A stretch of DNA of 64,000 nt from Welwitschia mirabilis (taxonomy: Eukaryota > Gnetophyta > Gnetopsida > Welwitschiales). The translations under genes and the position numbers were made by a program. The DNA is taken from contig JBOZIK010000001.1 of NCBI GenBank assembly GCA_051453625.1, forward strand, positions 75,522,488-75,586,487. The letters run 5' to 3'. The notes beneath the pieces were generated by a model. That model had not been told where the DNA came from, searched no databases, and saw only the letters and a program-made list of their open reading frames with translations. Of the stretch, positions 37,001 to 49,569 are shown piece after piece. Positions within the stretch are counted from its first letter, which is position 1. The number at the start of each line of letters is the position of its first letter.

Positions 37001-37436
37001 ACCTATAAAATGCTAAAAATATGTTCTAAAACAAGTTCCTAAAATGAAACATTCAAAATCAATTAGAATCTATTGAAACTGATAGAAATAATTCATCAAG
37101 AAAAACAACAAAAATTACAGTCAATCCTACTTTAACTAAGAATACTAAGAAACATAGAAATATTTAGAAAACATTGATTTCATATTATAAAAATCATTAC
37201 ATAATATTACATTATACAATATTAAACTAGCAAAAACACATAAATAATGATAGAAAAGTTCATAGTATAAAAAGAAGAAAATTAATCTTTTTCATTTTAG
37301 AAAACATTTCCAATAAAATTGTAGCTTTTTAGAGAACTTTCTAAGTAAAATTATAAATTTGAGTGTAAATGTCCTCAAAAAGGTTTTAAATATGAATTTT
37401 GATTTTGAATCTTTAATGATAAATGTTTTTAAATTA
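34064..37436. other. AT-rich stretch, possible unreadable element interior
   Basis: This lies downstream of the primer-binding site at 34,048, but no gag or pol motif could be read. No gene or repeat was recognised. Confidence 0.45.
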
Positions 37437-37521
37437 TCAAAAAAAAGCTATTAAGAAAATTTAGAATCACTAGAGTTATAAGAAAAGAGTTATGATTAAA
37501 ACAAGCATTGAAATTTACTAG
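37437..37521 (+). repeat. direct repeat copy A, left of gap 2
   Basis: About 82 bases ending exactly at the gap (key words AGCTATTAAGAAAATTTAG and CATTGAAATTTACTAG) recur at 37,806-37,887 with two differences. Near-identity suggests one unit of a tandem repeat of about 365 bases or two haplotype ends not merged by the assembler. Confidence 0.85.
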
Positions 37522-37801
37522 NNNNNNNNNNNNNNNNNNNNNNNNNNNNNNNNNNNNNNNNNNNNNNNNNNNNNNNNNNNNNNNNNNNNNNNNNNNNNNN
37601 NNNNNNNNNNNNNNNNNNNNNNNNNNNNNNNNNNNNNNNNNNNNNNNNNNNNNNNNNNNNNNNNNNNNNNNNNNNNNNNNNNNNNNNNNNNNNNNNNNNN
37701 NNNNNNNNNNNNNNNNNNNNNNNNNNNNNNNNNNNNNNNNNNNNNNNNNNNNNNNNNNNNNNNNNNNNNNNNNNNNNNNNNNNNNNNNNNNNNNNNNNNN
37801 N
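37522..37801. other. assembly gap 2 (280 N)
   Basis: Unknown bases between the two repeat copies. Open frames crossing it are artefacts. Confidence 0.99.
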
Positions 37802-37805
37802 ATCG

Positions 37806-37887
37806 AAAAAAAGCTATTAACAAAATTTAGAATCACTAGAGTTATAAGAAAAGAGTTATGATCAAAACAAGCATTGAAATTTACTAG
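37806..37887 (+). repeat. direct repeat copy B, right of gap 2
   Basis: Second copy of 37,437-37,521, differing by AAGAAAA/AACAAAA and TGATTAAA/TGATCAAA. Confidence 0.85.
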
Positions 37888-39330
37888 TCTCTTATAATTT
37901 TGAGAAGAAGATAAAAAAAGAGAGAGGAATAAATTTACAAAGTGAATAATTTAAATTTAAAATATCCAAATAATACTATTATTAAAAATAAAAAGGTATA
38001 AATTCATCATTATTTGCTTAGGAAGAAAGGTGAAATCCTAATAAAAAGTATAAGAAGAAATGAAAAGAATGAAGAAAATAAGAGAGAAGCGTAATAGAGT
38101 GATGATATATATAAAATTTAAATCTGATATATTAGGTATTAGATGTACAAAAATCCAATTATCACTAACTATGCAACATGATATAAGAATTCTAGTCAAA
38201 CTAAAAGAAAGTCATAATGAAAATGCATACATCAAGTAAATAAAAACATAGTAATATAAGAGAAAAGGACATTTAATAGTTTCAAATGAAATTAATACAT
38301 TTTTTATTATTATTCAACCTAATTTATTATAATATTTGATGCCTTCTTATCCTCCTACACCACTTGTTCACATGTGGTATAACACCTCTGTAATATGCTC
38401 TAAAGGAATGAAAATGAAGGAAAAGGTAATAGAAAATGGAATATTAGAGGGTGTAGAAGGATGAAAATAAATGTTATATTAGTAAAATATGAAAATAAAT
38501 AATGTAAAAATGTTTTAATGTTATATAAATTAAAGATCAACTTGAAAGTAAAGACAACTGAGAGAAATGAACTAGAAAATATCCTTCCAATGCTTGAAAA
38601 TGGCTTGAATTCAACTTGAGAGCATTAAAATATCATAAATTTGGTATTTCAACATTATGATATGAGTTTATAAATTAAGGTTGGATTTTTATTAGTGCAT
38701 TTGATTCAGTTTCAAGTCAAGTAATTGCCATAACCATTAATTTTCTACATGTAAATCATGCCTTATATTTGAAAACTATCTTATGATGCTACAACACTAT
38801 TTATCATTAAAGTAGCATTATAGCTTCATAGATAGTTTAAAAATAATTGTCTAAACTTTTAAAAATTAATTTAATTCAATGTTATCTTTTTTAAGTTATA
38901 TTATATGAACATTAAAAAATGACTAGGAATGAATAAATTATGCCTTCCAGAATGCAAGTTTTCAAGGTCCTGATATTTAAAAGGATCTGATATTATCTAA
39001 TCTCATCCATTCCTTATTAAAATGAGTTAATATCATCATAATAGCAAGTGGATGAGATACGATAATGAAAAATAGACTATAAAAATCTATAGAGAAAATA
39101 GGCTAAAGTAGTTTTTCATGCTCTGCATTTATGCTATTAATCTCCATCTCTTACTCATGATCATCAAAAATAACTTTAAAATAGATGATAATGCATTATT
39201 TTAATCTAATCAATTATCTGAGATCTTTTTCACCTCAAAAACACAAAAATACCTTTAAGTAAATTATTATAATTAAAAAAAAGAAAAATTATGACTATTA
39301 ATATCTTAATTCATAAAAAATTTAGGATTC
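37888..39330. other. AT-rich stretch, possibly including a decayed minus-strand LTR
   Basis: No gene is seen. On the minus strand the text TGTAACGAATCC begins at 39336 and resembles the start of many plant Ty3 LTRs (TGTAACGCCCC). If so, the 3' LTR of the chromovirus at 40,500-43,281 would run downward from here. No second LTR was found to prove it. Confidence 0.3.
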
Positions 39331-39960
39331 GTTACATTTTACAACTAGTCTTCTTGTATGTATCATGTAAGTGATGATGGTAAGAGGAATGTGGGTTACT
39401 AATAATGTGACATTTTTATTATCATTTCGTAAAATTAAGTAAAAGGTTTTACAAAGATCTAAGAATGTAATTTAGAGATAAAAAGGTTAAAAATAATGAT
39501 AATGTTTGTTTAAGATAATAAAAAAATAATAGAAGTAAAAAAAAAAGAGCATTTTAACTTAGCTTTATTTAATATAGTCAAACTTGGATCTTAAGGCTTC
39601 ATTAATGCCAAATGCAAGGCCTTGGTACAACACCTAGATAGGTCATATTACCTTCAAGATTCAGCCTATGGGATCACTAGGAAGCTATCTTAATTCATCA
39701 AGGAATCAATATAACCTATGCAAATCCCATGCATACCTTCACTTTTTCAATTACCCCTTTTTAATATAAATGAAATGTCCCATCCTTTTATAATAATTTT
39801 TTACAATGGTCATATCCTTGTATAAAGATTACATTCTTAACTAAACTTTTTGACTATTTAACTAATTTTGATAAAATCTAAAAATATTTGGAAATGTTAT
39901 AGGCTCCCGTTCTTAAGTTTGCTATTCATCTTGAAACTACTATTAATTCATGAGGATAAC

Positions 39961-40370
39961 NNNNNNNNNNNNNNNNNNNNNNNNNNNNNNNNNNNNNNNN
40001 NNNNNNNNNNNNNNNNNNNNNNNNNNNNNNNNNNNNNNNNNNNNNNNNNNNNNNNNNNNNNNNNNNNNNNNNNNNNNNNNNNNNNNNNNNNNNNNNNNNN
40101 NNNNNNNNNNNNNNNNNNNNNNNNNNNNNNNNNNNNNNNNNNNNNNNNNNNNNNNNNNNNNNNNNNNNNNNNNNNNNNNNNNNNNNNNNNNNNNNNNNNN
40201 NNNNNNNNNNNNNNNNNNNNNNNNNNNNNNNNNNNNNNNNNNNNNNNNNNNNNNNNNNNNNNNNNNNNNNNNNNNNNNNNNNNNNNNNNNNNNNNNNNNN
40301 NNNNNNNNNNNNNNNNNNNNNNNNNNNNNNNNNNNNNNNNNNNNNNNNNNNNNNNNNNNNNNNNNNNNNN
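39961..40370. other. assembly gap 3 (410 N)
   Basis: Unknown bases just beyond the 3' end of the chromovirus pol (minus strand). The flanks do not resemble each other. Confidence 0.99.
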
Positions 40371-40639
40371 TTTTCTGAGTGGTATTAGCTTTAAAATCCT
40401 TATCCTTATCATGTTCTTTTGGATTAATTAGTATAAATTAATTTTCATCATCAAGTTGAAGTAATTATAAATAACTTTGCTTTATAAAATTTTCATTTTT
40501 TAAGCTATACTATTCATAGTAGGATCATTCAACTAAGATCTCCTTTATGATTTTTACTCTTAATTTGTTTTCTCAGTGTTTTTTAATATTAATAAATTTT
40601 ATTATGAAAGTAAGATTTGATATTACTAGAAGTTGTTCC

Positions 40640-41480
40640 CAATTAATAATGTAGCCATTAAACTTTACTAAGTAGTATGGTTTAAGGAGATTGACATGAA
40701 ACACTAGGTAAATGTGAGTACATCACTCGAGAAGGTGTAGTTTATATGCTAAACCTCCTATCCTTTAGATAATATGAAAGAGTCCAAAAAAATATGGAGC
40801 TCATTTTTCATATTTACTACGTTTCATGGATGTCCTTTTTAGGTTTGCTCTTACTAACATTTCATCTAACTTGAAAAATTCAATGGGAATTCTTCTTGTT
40901 GAATATTTTTTGGTATCTATCTTGTGCCAATTATAACTATTTCTATACTTTTTTGATTACTTCTTCCATTTTTAGGATTTTTTATTTTTGTTCTCTAGTT
41001 ATTTAAGTTTGATTTGTCTAAGTATTAGGTGTTTCATAGTTTATACCATATATAGCCTCAAATGATAAACATTTAGTTGATGCTTGATAACCTTGGTTGT
41101 ATGAAAATTCTACTAAATGGAAATAGTCCTCTCATTTTCCAAGCTTACCTACTAAATGGCTTCTTAGAATGTCTTCTAAGATGTAGTCTATCATTTATAT
41201 TTATTCATCTAATTCAAGTTGAAAGGCTGTACTAAAATGCACTTAGGTTTCTAATTATTTAAAGAATTCTTATCAAAAATTTAATATAAATTTTGAATCT
41301 CTATTTAAGACGATAATTTTTGAAACTTCATGTAATCTAAATACTTTCCTTATAAATTAGTTTGTAATTTCTTTTATTGTGGTTGTTGTTCTAGTTGGAA
41401 TAAAGTAAGTTGCCTCATCTAATTGATCCACAAATATAAATATTGCATCATGTAATTTAAATATGTTTGGTGATCCTGTG
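40640..41480 (-). pseudogene. decayed chromovirus integrase with catalytic triad still readable
   Basis: IFIFVDQLDEATYFIP near 41,430 keeps the first Asp. KVFRLHEVSKIIVLNRDSKF near 41,300 keeps the second. The Glu is kept in the block AFQLELDE near 41,215. LVEFSYNQGYQASTK and FEAIYGINYETP near 41,040-41,130 are characteristic of the family. The segment ends with IINWEQLLVISNLTF near 40,640 and a pre-chromodomain-like tail to about 40,500. Stops interrupt it repeatedly. Confidence 0.85.
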
Positions 41481-41899
41481 ATGAAATCCATGGTAATTTC
41501 TTTCCACTTTTAAAATGAATTTACAAGGATTTAAAAAGTGTTATTAGCTTTTGTTGTTCCAATTTGATACTTTAGCATACTAGATAATTTTTAATTAATT
41601 CCTTAATTTTCTCCTTTATTCCTAGTCAATAATACTATTTATGTAGAGTAATGTTTGATTTAGTGAATTCTAAATGGTTGCATATGAAACTTCATCTAAT
41701 TCTCTAAGTAATGGGAGATGCCATAATGCATAAGAAACAAACTTGGTCTTTTCTTACTAATATGTGTTTAAGTAATAGGGAAATATCTCTTGCTTATTCA
41801 TGAATTTATCATGAATTCATCCAAATGTCTCATCCTATGGTATTTGGCTTTTGATCTCCTTTGCTATTTTGGTATTGACTGTATAGACTAACCTATACC

Positions 41900-42329
41900 A
41901 CATGCAACTAAGATAATTTTATGCTTTGTCTTTCTTTTCTAGTGTAAACTTAAGATTAAAATCATATTCACCTAGTAGCTCCACTCATTATCATTGTTTC
42001 ATGTTCAAGAGAGGTTGCTTATACAAAAATTCTAAACTTTTTTAATTAGCTATTAGTTGAAGTTAACATCTAAGAAGATAATATCTTTAGAATTTAAATG
42101 CGTAAATAATGGATAGTAGTTCTAAATCATGAACTAGGTAATTCTATTTATGTTTCTTTTATTTTATGTAGTTCATAAGCAATCACTCATTCATCTTACA
42201 TTAGTACTACATCTATTCCTTCTCAACAAGAATTTGTTACCATTATGAACTTTTTGTCCATTTTTATAATCTTCAAAAGTAGGACTAAGGTTATTAGTAA
42301 TTTAATTTTAATAAATGATTTTCCACATC
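41900..42329 (-). pseudogene. decayed chromovirus RNase H region
   Basis: KFIMVTNSC then EGIDVVLM and VIAYEL near 42,210-42,240 match the start of Ty3 RNase H, with the catalytic Asp of the 'SDAS' block replaced (TNSC). Downstream the frame degrades with many stops. Confidence 0.65.
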
Positions 42330-43270
42330 TAGAATTAAAATGAAATGATATTTTTTTCTTTTGATAAAATGATTATTAGACTCTAGATATTTGATAAATC
42401 TTAGTGTGAGGGTTTATAAAATCTTATAAGGCCAAGGAAATGTTTTAATCCTATGTAATTCTTTGGTTTAGATCTATGCCTTATTTTTTACACCTTTCTA
42501 GTATTAGTTTTAATGCCATCTTGAGATTTGGTGTGCTCCAAATAATGGATGGACTTTCTAAAGAATTTTCATTTACTTAGCATGGTTGTTGATACATTCT
42601 ATTTAAGTAACTATAATACCAACAATAAGTGTTTGATATGATCATTCCTACTTTTTGAAAATACTAAAATATGATCCATGAAAATAATGATAAATTAGTC
42701 TAAATATGAATGGAAATTATTATTCATTTGTATTATGAAGGTAGTAAGAGAATTTGTAAGATCAAATGACATAATAATAAATTTAAAGTGATCATATCTT
42801 ATTCTAAATGTTCTTTTTGGGATGTATCTAGCCTTAATATAGATTTGATAATAGAGTGATTATAAATCAATTTTGATAAAGTACTCTGTACTTGCCAATT
42901 GATAAAATAGATTATCAATTTAAGGAAAACGATATTTTCTTTTTGTTATTACCTTATTCAACTAATGATAGTCTATGAAAAGTTTAGAAGATCCATCTTT
43001 TTTTAAAAAAATAGCACGAGGGCTTATAATGTTGTACACTAGGCCTAATTTTTCCTTTATTCACTAGCTATTGAATTTATAATTTAAGTTCGTTAAGCTA
43101 TATGATAGAGAATATGTAGGATGCTCAAGATATATGTTATGATCATAGTGTAATATCTATAGTATATTGAATAATTGTCTTTAACAATAATTCAACTTTG
43201 TCTTCAAATAACTCCAGAAACTTATGTAATTCTATTATTAGTTCAACCTTTCTTTGTTTTGTTACCATAG
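42330..43270 (-). pseudogene. decayed chromovirus reverse transcriptase
   Basis: The minus strand reads KGKIRPSVQHYKPSCYFF near 43,030 and KKDGSSKLFIDYH near 42,985. Then LYYQIYIKARYIPKRTFRIR and YDHFKFIIMSFDLTNS follow near 42,800. The YMDD box at 42671-42682 reads FMDH: the second catalytic Asp is His, so the enzyme is dead apart from its stops. LVFSKSRNDHIKHL follows as in the family. The first Asp in motif A is kept (IKIDL). Confidence 0.85.
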
Positions 43271-43281
43271 ATTGATATAAT

Positions 43282-43291
43282 NNNNNNNNNN
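43282..43291. other. assembly gap 4 (10 N)
   Basis: A short run of N between the chromovirus RT and the CACTA-like end. Ten is likely a placeholder, not a measured size. Confidence 0.99.
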
Positions 43292-43305
43292 GTGACCTTC
43301 TTTAT

Positions 43306-44060
43306 ATCACTACTAGAAATATAGGCTTTTAAGGCATTTCTAAAATGCCTTAAGAGGCCTTAAGAAACATCATAAACACTTTTAAAGAATTTTATAAGAA
43401 AACCCCTTAAAAAGCCTCACATTAAAAGCATGCATGCTTTGAAGGTATTTGTAAAGCATTTTAATAAAAATGCCTTAGAGACATATTTGAGGAATTTTCA
43501 TATGAGATACCTCCAAAGGATTTTAAGGCATTAACTAATGTAAATGCCTTAAAAGCTTTTAAGGTGTTTTGTGATATAAACACCTTAAAAGTTTTTTGAG
43601 GAATTTTTCTCTTTTTCTTAATTTTTTGTGCATAAATTCGTCAAAATGTTTTTGAGGCATTCTAGAAAATAAATGCCTTAAAATATGTAACTTTGGGAAA
43701 AAATTTACCACATAAAACTATTAAAATATAATAGAATCCACTAACCATGAAATTGAATTCTAATATCAATAGTTATGTAAATTTAATTCATTCACATGAG
43801 ATATAAGACATGAGATAGTTTACTTAATCTATATGTTGGATGTGTTTCTACAAATAATAGAGGCAATTAGAAATTTTTAGAAATGATTTAATATGAAAAA
43901 GATCTTTTAACTTCTTTGAAATTCTTTTAGCCCACTTCATGTACTGTAGCTTTATATAGCACTTTTAAATGATCTAAAGGAAGACCACAACAAACATAGT
44001 AACATGAGGTCTTGGAGCACTGTCATCTGGCATTACTATAGTTACATTTTTCTTGTAGTA
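43306..44060. mobile_element. non-autonomous CACTA-type DNA transposon
   Basis: The left end CACTACTAGAAATAT matches the plant CACTA terminal consensus CACTACAAGAAA. The right end, read on the other strand, is TACTACAAGAAAAAT, with the first C lost by a C-to-T change. Behind the left end lies an array of short subterminal motifs in both orientations (TTAAGGCATTT and AAATGCCTTAA, at least eight between 43,330 and 43,683), as CACTA transposases require for binding. The element is too short for a transposase and none is seen. No 3-bp flanking duplication could be confirmed, and the right boundary is less sure than the left. Confidence 0.6.
43330..43683. repeat. CACTA subterminal repeat array
   Basis: Variants of AAGGCATTT or its complement occur at about 43331, 43343, 43469, 43524, 43542, 43560, 43580, 43654 and 43671. 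Two variants have GGTGTTT/ACACC in place of GGCATTT/ATGCC, a matched pair that keeps palindromic pairing. Confidence 0.7.
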
Positions 44061-47000
44061 ACAAGATACTCGATTCTCTTCCTTCATTGATTTATTTTAT
44101 TTTTACAATCATTTGTACTTCTTATTGAGGCTTTTGCATGCTTTAATAAAATTTAATAAATGATTTCTTAGCTTGTTATTTGTGTTCTTCAAAGACCCTA
44201 CTATGTCTTGATTTAACACTAAATACTCTTTTTTATGATTGCTCAGACTTCTAATCTCTTTGGCACTACACCATTAATTCAAAAATGGAAAGAAAAAGTA
44301 GTAAGTTGTAGATAAGAAGCAAACGTTCTTATTGCATCCAAGCAAGAAACATCTCCTAGTAACCTGTTTTACCTATTTCTTAAACTTTATAAGTGTATTT
44401 CTAGTTCCTCTTTTGTTAACTTCTATGTCTGCTAAAACTTTAGGCTTCATTCTTTTCAATCCAATTGCATCTCTTAATTACTGATACATTTCTTCTTATT
44501 CATAATCTACAAGAATTTATTCATGATGTTTGTTGATGTTTGAAAATATGAAAATCAAAAATATCATATTATGAAATAAAACCTTAAAAGAATGAAATAA
44601 AAAGTAGTTTGTCATTCATTTAACCATAGCTATTTACTCTAGTTTAAGGATCCAAAGGAATAAGACATATGAATTAGAAGACTAATAAAGGTTAATGAAT
44701 CATGAAGAATAAAGGTTTTTGTGTGTACATATTCTTTATAGTTTTCTATCAACCCTTCACTTACTCTAATGTTTTTTAAAAACTGTGTTTCACTCTCATT
44801 TTCAAAGTGCTTTAAAAATTTTATTTGCAACATTAATATATCATATAAAAAGACATAGGTAGAATAATATTTTTCCCCTTTGAATAAAATTTTAAGGATT
44901 CTATTTTAATATAAAACCATCTTTTTATCCATTCCTTTTCTTTTGTGTTTTTTAATTCTAAGTGCTTCATCATTTCTTGCATGTTTACTTTTGATAAATC
45001 TAGAATAAGTTACCTATCCTAATTATATGTGGATGATATATCTTAAAGATTTACAAGTAAGATCTTGATATACTCATGCTTCCCTACTTGCTTTTTCCTT
45101 GACTTAAGATCCTCATGGATCTCTTTAATAATATGCCTATCGATATACTATATTTAATAGAAAGAGATGTAGTATTAATAAATGACATTATAACAATACA
45201 TTTGGCATAGATCTAGATGGTATTCATTATTAGATTCTATGGAATCAAATTTCCTTTCTTCTTTTTTCATGTATCATTAATAGATTATTTTGCATTTCCT
45301 CTATGTGATAGGCTTACCTTTTTATTTAGAATTTTTTTAATTTATATACATAACCTGTTACATGTATGTAACATGTAAAACTTCTACATTATACTAGTTT
45401 TTCTTATGCTATGCATATGTAATTTATGCTAAGCATCTAGCGAATTAATGTACATGTGTAATTTTCTAATTTTTCTAGCATTATTATTGAGTCACTCTAA
45501 AGATTTGGTCATGTGGAGATAAATAATTTGATCCATGCCACAACATCTTATTCATTTGCAAAGGAAATCTTTAAGTTATAAAAGAGAAGAAAAAGGCAAT
45601 AGGATTTTTAAGCATGTGTCATTTAAATGTGTAGAAGATGTTCACATGTGTTATCTTTGATATGGACAACATCTTTCTTAACATAGAAAATTCTATATTA
45701 TGTTTAAGAATGGATAATGCTATTCACAGATATGTAGTAGTGGCCTTCTCCTTAGGGTATGATGGTCTCATTTGTAATTTTGTAGCTAATTATAGGTTTT
45801 CATTCCATTTTTTTCTAACATATGCAATTAAAGACCTCAAGAGATTCATCTTTAATAAAACTGGTCAAATTATATTAAGTTAAAACTTTATATTTGTTTC
45901 ATTCACAATTTCTATCATTTAGATCTAAGATTTAGGATCCATTATATAAACTTAAAGTTTATTAATTAGTGTAAATTGATACATGAGTTTACCATGAAAA
46001 AGTATGTAAAAGAAGAAGGAGGTGTAATGCCAAAAAGGGCAAAAAGACATGCTTCAATAGCAAACTAAGTTATAGGATTTATATGTCATCAAAAAGTAAT
46101 TAAGGTGCCTACAACATTTTGTTACTATCCCTTATGAATTCATTATTGTGAATAATAGTTTTTGTTAAAAGGGTAAGTGTTGTAAGGAAGAGAAATTATT
46201 CTCTATTGAATCAAGTAAAGTCCCTTTTTAGAAAAACATGTACATCATAGAAGTAAGACATTTTCATTACACATTGCTAGAACACTATCTATACTTTGTT
46301 TTTTGCACTATGTAAATTATTACCTTTCTATTATTGTTATATCAACAATAACATGTCTCTAAGAAAAGGACTTGTATGTCTAAGTTTCTTCCTTTAGGTG
46401 AGAATGTCACTGGTTTCAAGAGATGAGAAGGGCACTAATTTATCAAGAGTTTTACTAATTCTAAGAGGTATGTCTTGTTTGGTTGGTGATGCTTCTCCTC
46501 TTTCCCTTTTTCAATTTTATGACTTATTACTATTATATATACTACAAACAAAATGGGACTATCAATATGATCATCCAATTACTATGTTTCTAAGATTTAC
46601 CTTTTTTTCTATTTTTTATTATTTAGTTGATTATAAACTTTAGTTTAGGCCTATGTTTTAATGTCATAATAGAATTGAATAAGATAGAGAGATAGTTAAC
46701 CTTAGGGAGGAGGGAGAAGGAAAAGAGATATTTTCCAATAGAAAATAGAACTATGTTGGATTACTTAAGACTTTTACTTCTCATAGAAAAATGAAATGTA
46801 CTAGAATAGAATGCAGGATGATCTATGGGTTGTGGGCTATTGCTATTTTTGTTATTACTCATTGGGATTAACTATTTATGTTCTATGATAATTTTGCATA
46901 TGATCTAGTAGTTGTTTATGAATAATCTGAGTAGCACATCCACTACACACAATAGGAAAATTTCCATAAGCACAATTTTAATCATGAACTATACCATAAA

Positions 47001-49020
47001 TTTTGACTCCATTGTTAGAAGAATTTCTTGAATTTTATTTAATGATGAAAAATAATTCATACTTATGTCTTTCTTGAGTTTCTCAAATATGAAGTAAGGA
47101 GAAAGATAAGCAATAATCAACCATGAAGATTCCTTTCAAGAGAAGTTAGCACCATATAGACTATCACTAAAAGTATAGCTAGGGGTGTCCTTACATAAAG
47201 TTATTAGATCATTTTTTAAATTCTAAGGTGAACATCATAATCCTAAATAATGCTTTTGATTCATCTATAATAATGGATGCATTAGCATTTGACATTCTAA
47301 TTTCTATAACTAAGGATTCAACCAGGATACAACAAGCTCAGAATTTTACCACATTAAACACTACCCCTAAGTGAAAAGACCTCTAAATATTATGAAGTAC
47401 TAAAGGCATTGCTAAGACTTAACCTTTAGATATTATAGTTAAATATCTAGTATTTAAAAGGCATGTCCTTTAATGTGAAAGTAAGAACATCAGTATGATA
47501 AGCATATGGTCCTAAAGGAGCTTGGTTTCCCTCTTCTAATCCTATAAGGCTGAATAAATCTTCTTATCTATAATAAGTCCTTCTTGTAAAATCTCTTGAT
47601 GAGTACAAAGGGTATTTACACTAAGTAATAAGGAACTAGTAAAGGTATTTCTAATTTTTATTATACCAACAACAACCTCATTTTACTGTACTCCAAAACT
47701 ATTTTAGATGGCAATTTTTCAAGCTTTACTTGGTAATTTCAAATGTAAACATTGAAACTCAAACTAAAGTGCTAGGTATCTACTTGACAAAAGAAATGTA
47801 TTTCTATTTATTTAACCTATAACTCTAAGTTACTAAGTAGATGAATATTTAGAAGATCTACATGTTATAATGTTAAGGATTAATTCTAAAGAGTTTTGAC
47901 TTCTGAACAAAATTTTAAAAATCACTGATACTATTGATATTAAAATGCTTTCATAGAAATAAAACACATTAAAAAAAATTAGTATTATTCAATAGCAAAC
48001 TAAGTAAGAAAAAGAAAACTAAAACAAAACTGCAATAAGAAGAAAATAAAGAAAATGAACATCCTCTTGTAATGGCTTGGAATCTAGACAATATAACCAA
48101 AATAGAATAACAAGAAGTACCTGTAACCTCCATGTGGCTAATAAAACTTTGTGATGTACTATAAAATAGGTTGATGATGATTTTGTAAGTGCTTCAAAAA
48201 TAACTTTAGAGCCATATTTTGGTACATATCTAAAAAATATGTTTTTTCAAGATAAGTGATATAATCTTAAATGAGTAAAAAGTAAATCCATTTAACAAGA
48301 TGCTTTTATTATATGGAATCCTTTATATTAATAACATCAAGGTAAGAGAGCTAAATTAAAAGACAAAGGACATTGTGAATTGCAAAATTTAAGATGTTAT
48401 GAAATAATCTCATATCAATGTACAACTATGTTTCTTTTATTGAAATAAACTAAGGTTTAATCCAAAAAAATAAAATTATTAAGCAAAACCAATTGAAAAA
48501 AATATTTTGTTTTAAGTATTAATATTTGATTCTTAATTAAAGACAATTTTAAAATAAAAACCACACAACATGCAATATATCATTCTCTAGGTTAAATCCT
48601 TTAGACCATGAGGTAGTGTAGGACTTGAATATTAGAAGTGCTTAGAAAATTGAAATGATGTTTTTAAATGTTAAATAGAATAATTAAATAAGTATTATGT
48701 TAAAATAAATATAAATTATAATGATTGTAATAATTTTTATGATTATGTCTATTAAAGAGATGCATACCTTTGCAAGATTGAAGTGCATTTTAGTAATTTA
48801 TTTTTGACTGATAGAATGCCCATGTCCTAAAAGTTATTTTGGTTGTATAGAATCCTTATAAGAAATAAACAAAACAATCTAGATAAGAAATGTGTATTAT
48901 AATATGTACATGCATGCATATTAAAATTGGCTGGTATCTGTTAATCCAAAAAATAGATAATGCTCATTAGCATTTTATGAATAATACAAGTTATTTTATG
49001 ATAATAAATAATAGAAGTTA
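44061..49020. other. AT-rich stretch without recognisable gene
   Basis: Open frames of 64-81 codons (44,639 minus; 45,638 plus; 46,398 plus) have no recognisable product. A minus-strand stretch at about 46,990-47,210 reads for roughly 70 codons with one stop but matches nothing I know. The 3' exons of the hydrolase-like gene, if they survive, would lie at the right end of this region. Confidence 0.45.
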
Positions 49021-49026
49021 AAAAAC

Positions 49027-49078
49027 CTTTTGAAAAAGTCTCAATGGTCCAATAAGATCACCAATGCTTCTCAAGATC
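49027..49078 (-). pseudogene. possible downstream exon (ILRS block), hydrolase-like pseudogene
   Basis: An ATTCAG acceptor precedes ATCTTGAGAAGC. The exon reads ILRSIGDLIGPLR, close to the family's ILRS.ISGD.YEGIR with one residue missing. Order on the strand fits. Confidence 0.5.
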
Positions 49079-49249
49079 CTGAATCTATCAAATAAGAACA
49101 TGAAATATCAAAACACCTTTTTATAAAATTTCTACAAAGGAAATTAATTATTAAAATGATGATTAATCATAAATATCAGTTTAAAAGAATTAAGAAATCA
49201 TAATGAACTATTGTAAGAATCTAAATGAGATAATTTTCATTTTAGCCTT

Positions 49250-49400
49250 AAGTAGTATAATAAAAGATCAGCTTTTACTAAAAGGATCTTCTTCACAAAC
49301 AAGGGAGATTACTTTAAAAATAAGTAATCTCTTAAAACTCTAGTTACATAATCCTCACCATAGATCATTAGATATTTGATCCAATATCTAATTCCATTAT
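49250..49400 (-). pseudogene. possible downstream exon, hydrolase-like pseudogene
   Basis: YGEDYVTRVLRDYL, a stop four codons later, then VKKILLVKADLL resembles the family's SGD..VV..VIEEF and DSILNKQSVI blocks in spacing. Splice borders are not clear. Confidence 0.35.
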
Positions 49401-49569
49401 GTAAGAAAGGAATGTGCCAAATCCAAATCTCTATTTCTAGTTAACCATTGATAAACTAAGAATTGTAATAAATTCATTTAAGCTTTAGTTGCTTTGTATT
49501 ATTTTTTGCATTAAAAGAAATGTTAAAAAAGATTATATATAATATTTTGCATATATAAATCATGCTTAC

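Larger units (their letters stand above)
40500..43281 (-). mobile_element. decayed Ty3 chromovirus-type retrotransposon, pol region only
   Basis: Reading the minus strand from 43,281 downward gives RT, RNase H, integrase and the C-terminal pre-chromodomain block in standard Ty3 order. gag and protease are missing: the sequence meets a 10-base gap and then a CACTA-like element. The C-terminal text (WEQLLV...NLTF near 40,640) resembles chromoviruses, which sets it apart from the Athila pair. Stops are frequent throughout. Confidence 0.85.

Noticed and set aside
46990-47210. Minus-strand stretch of about 70 codons with one stop
   Set aside because: No recognisable family, splice borders or neighbours in support; kept only as a remark in the regional entry.
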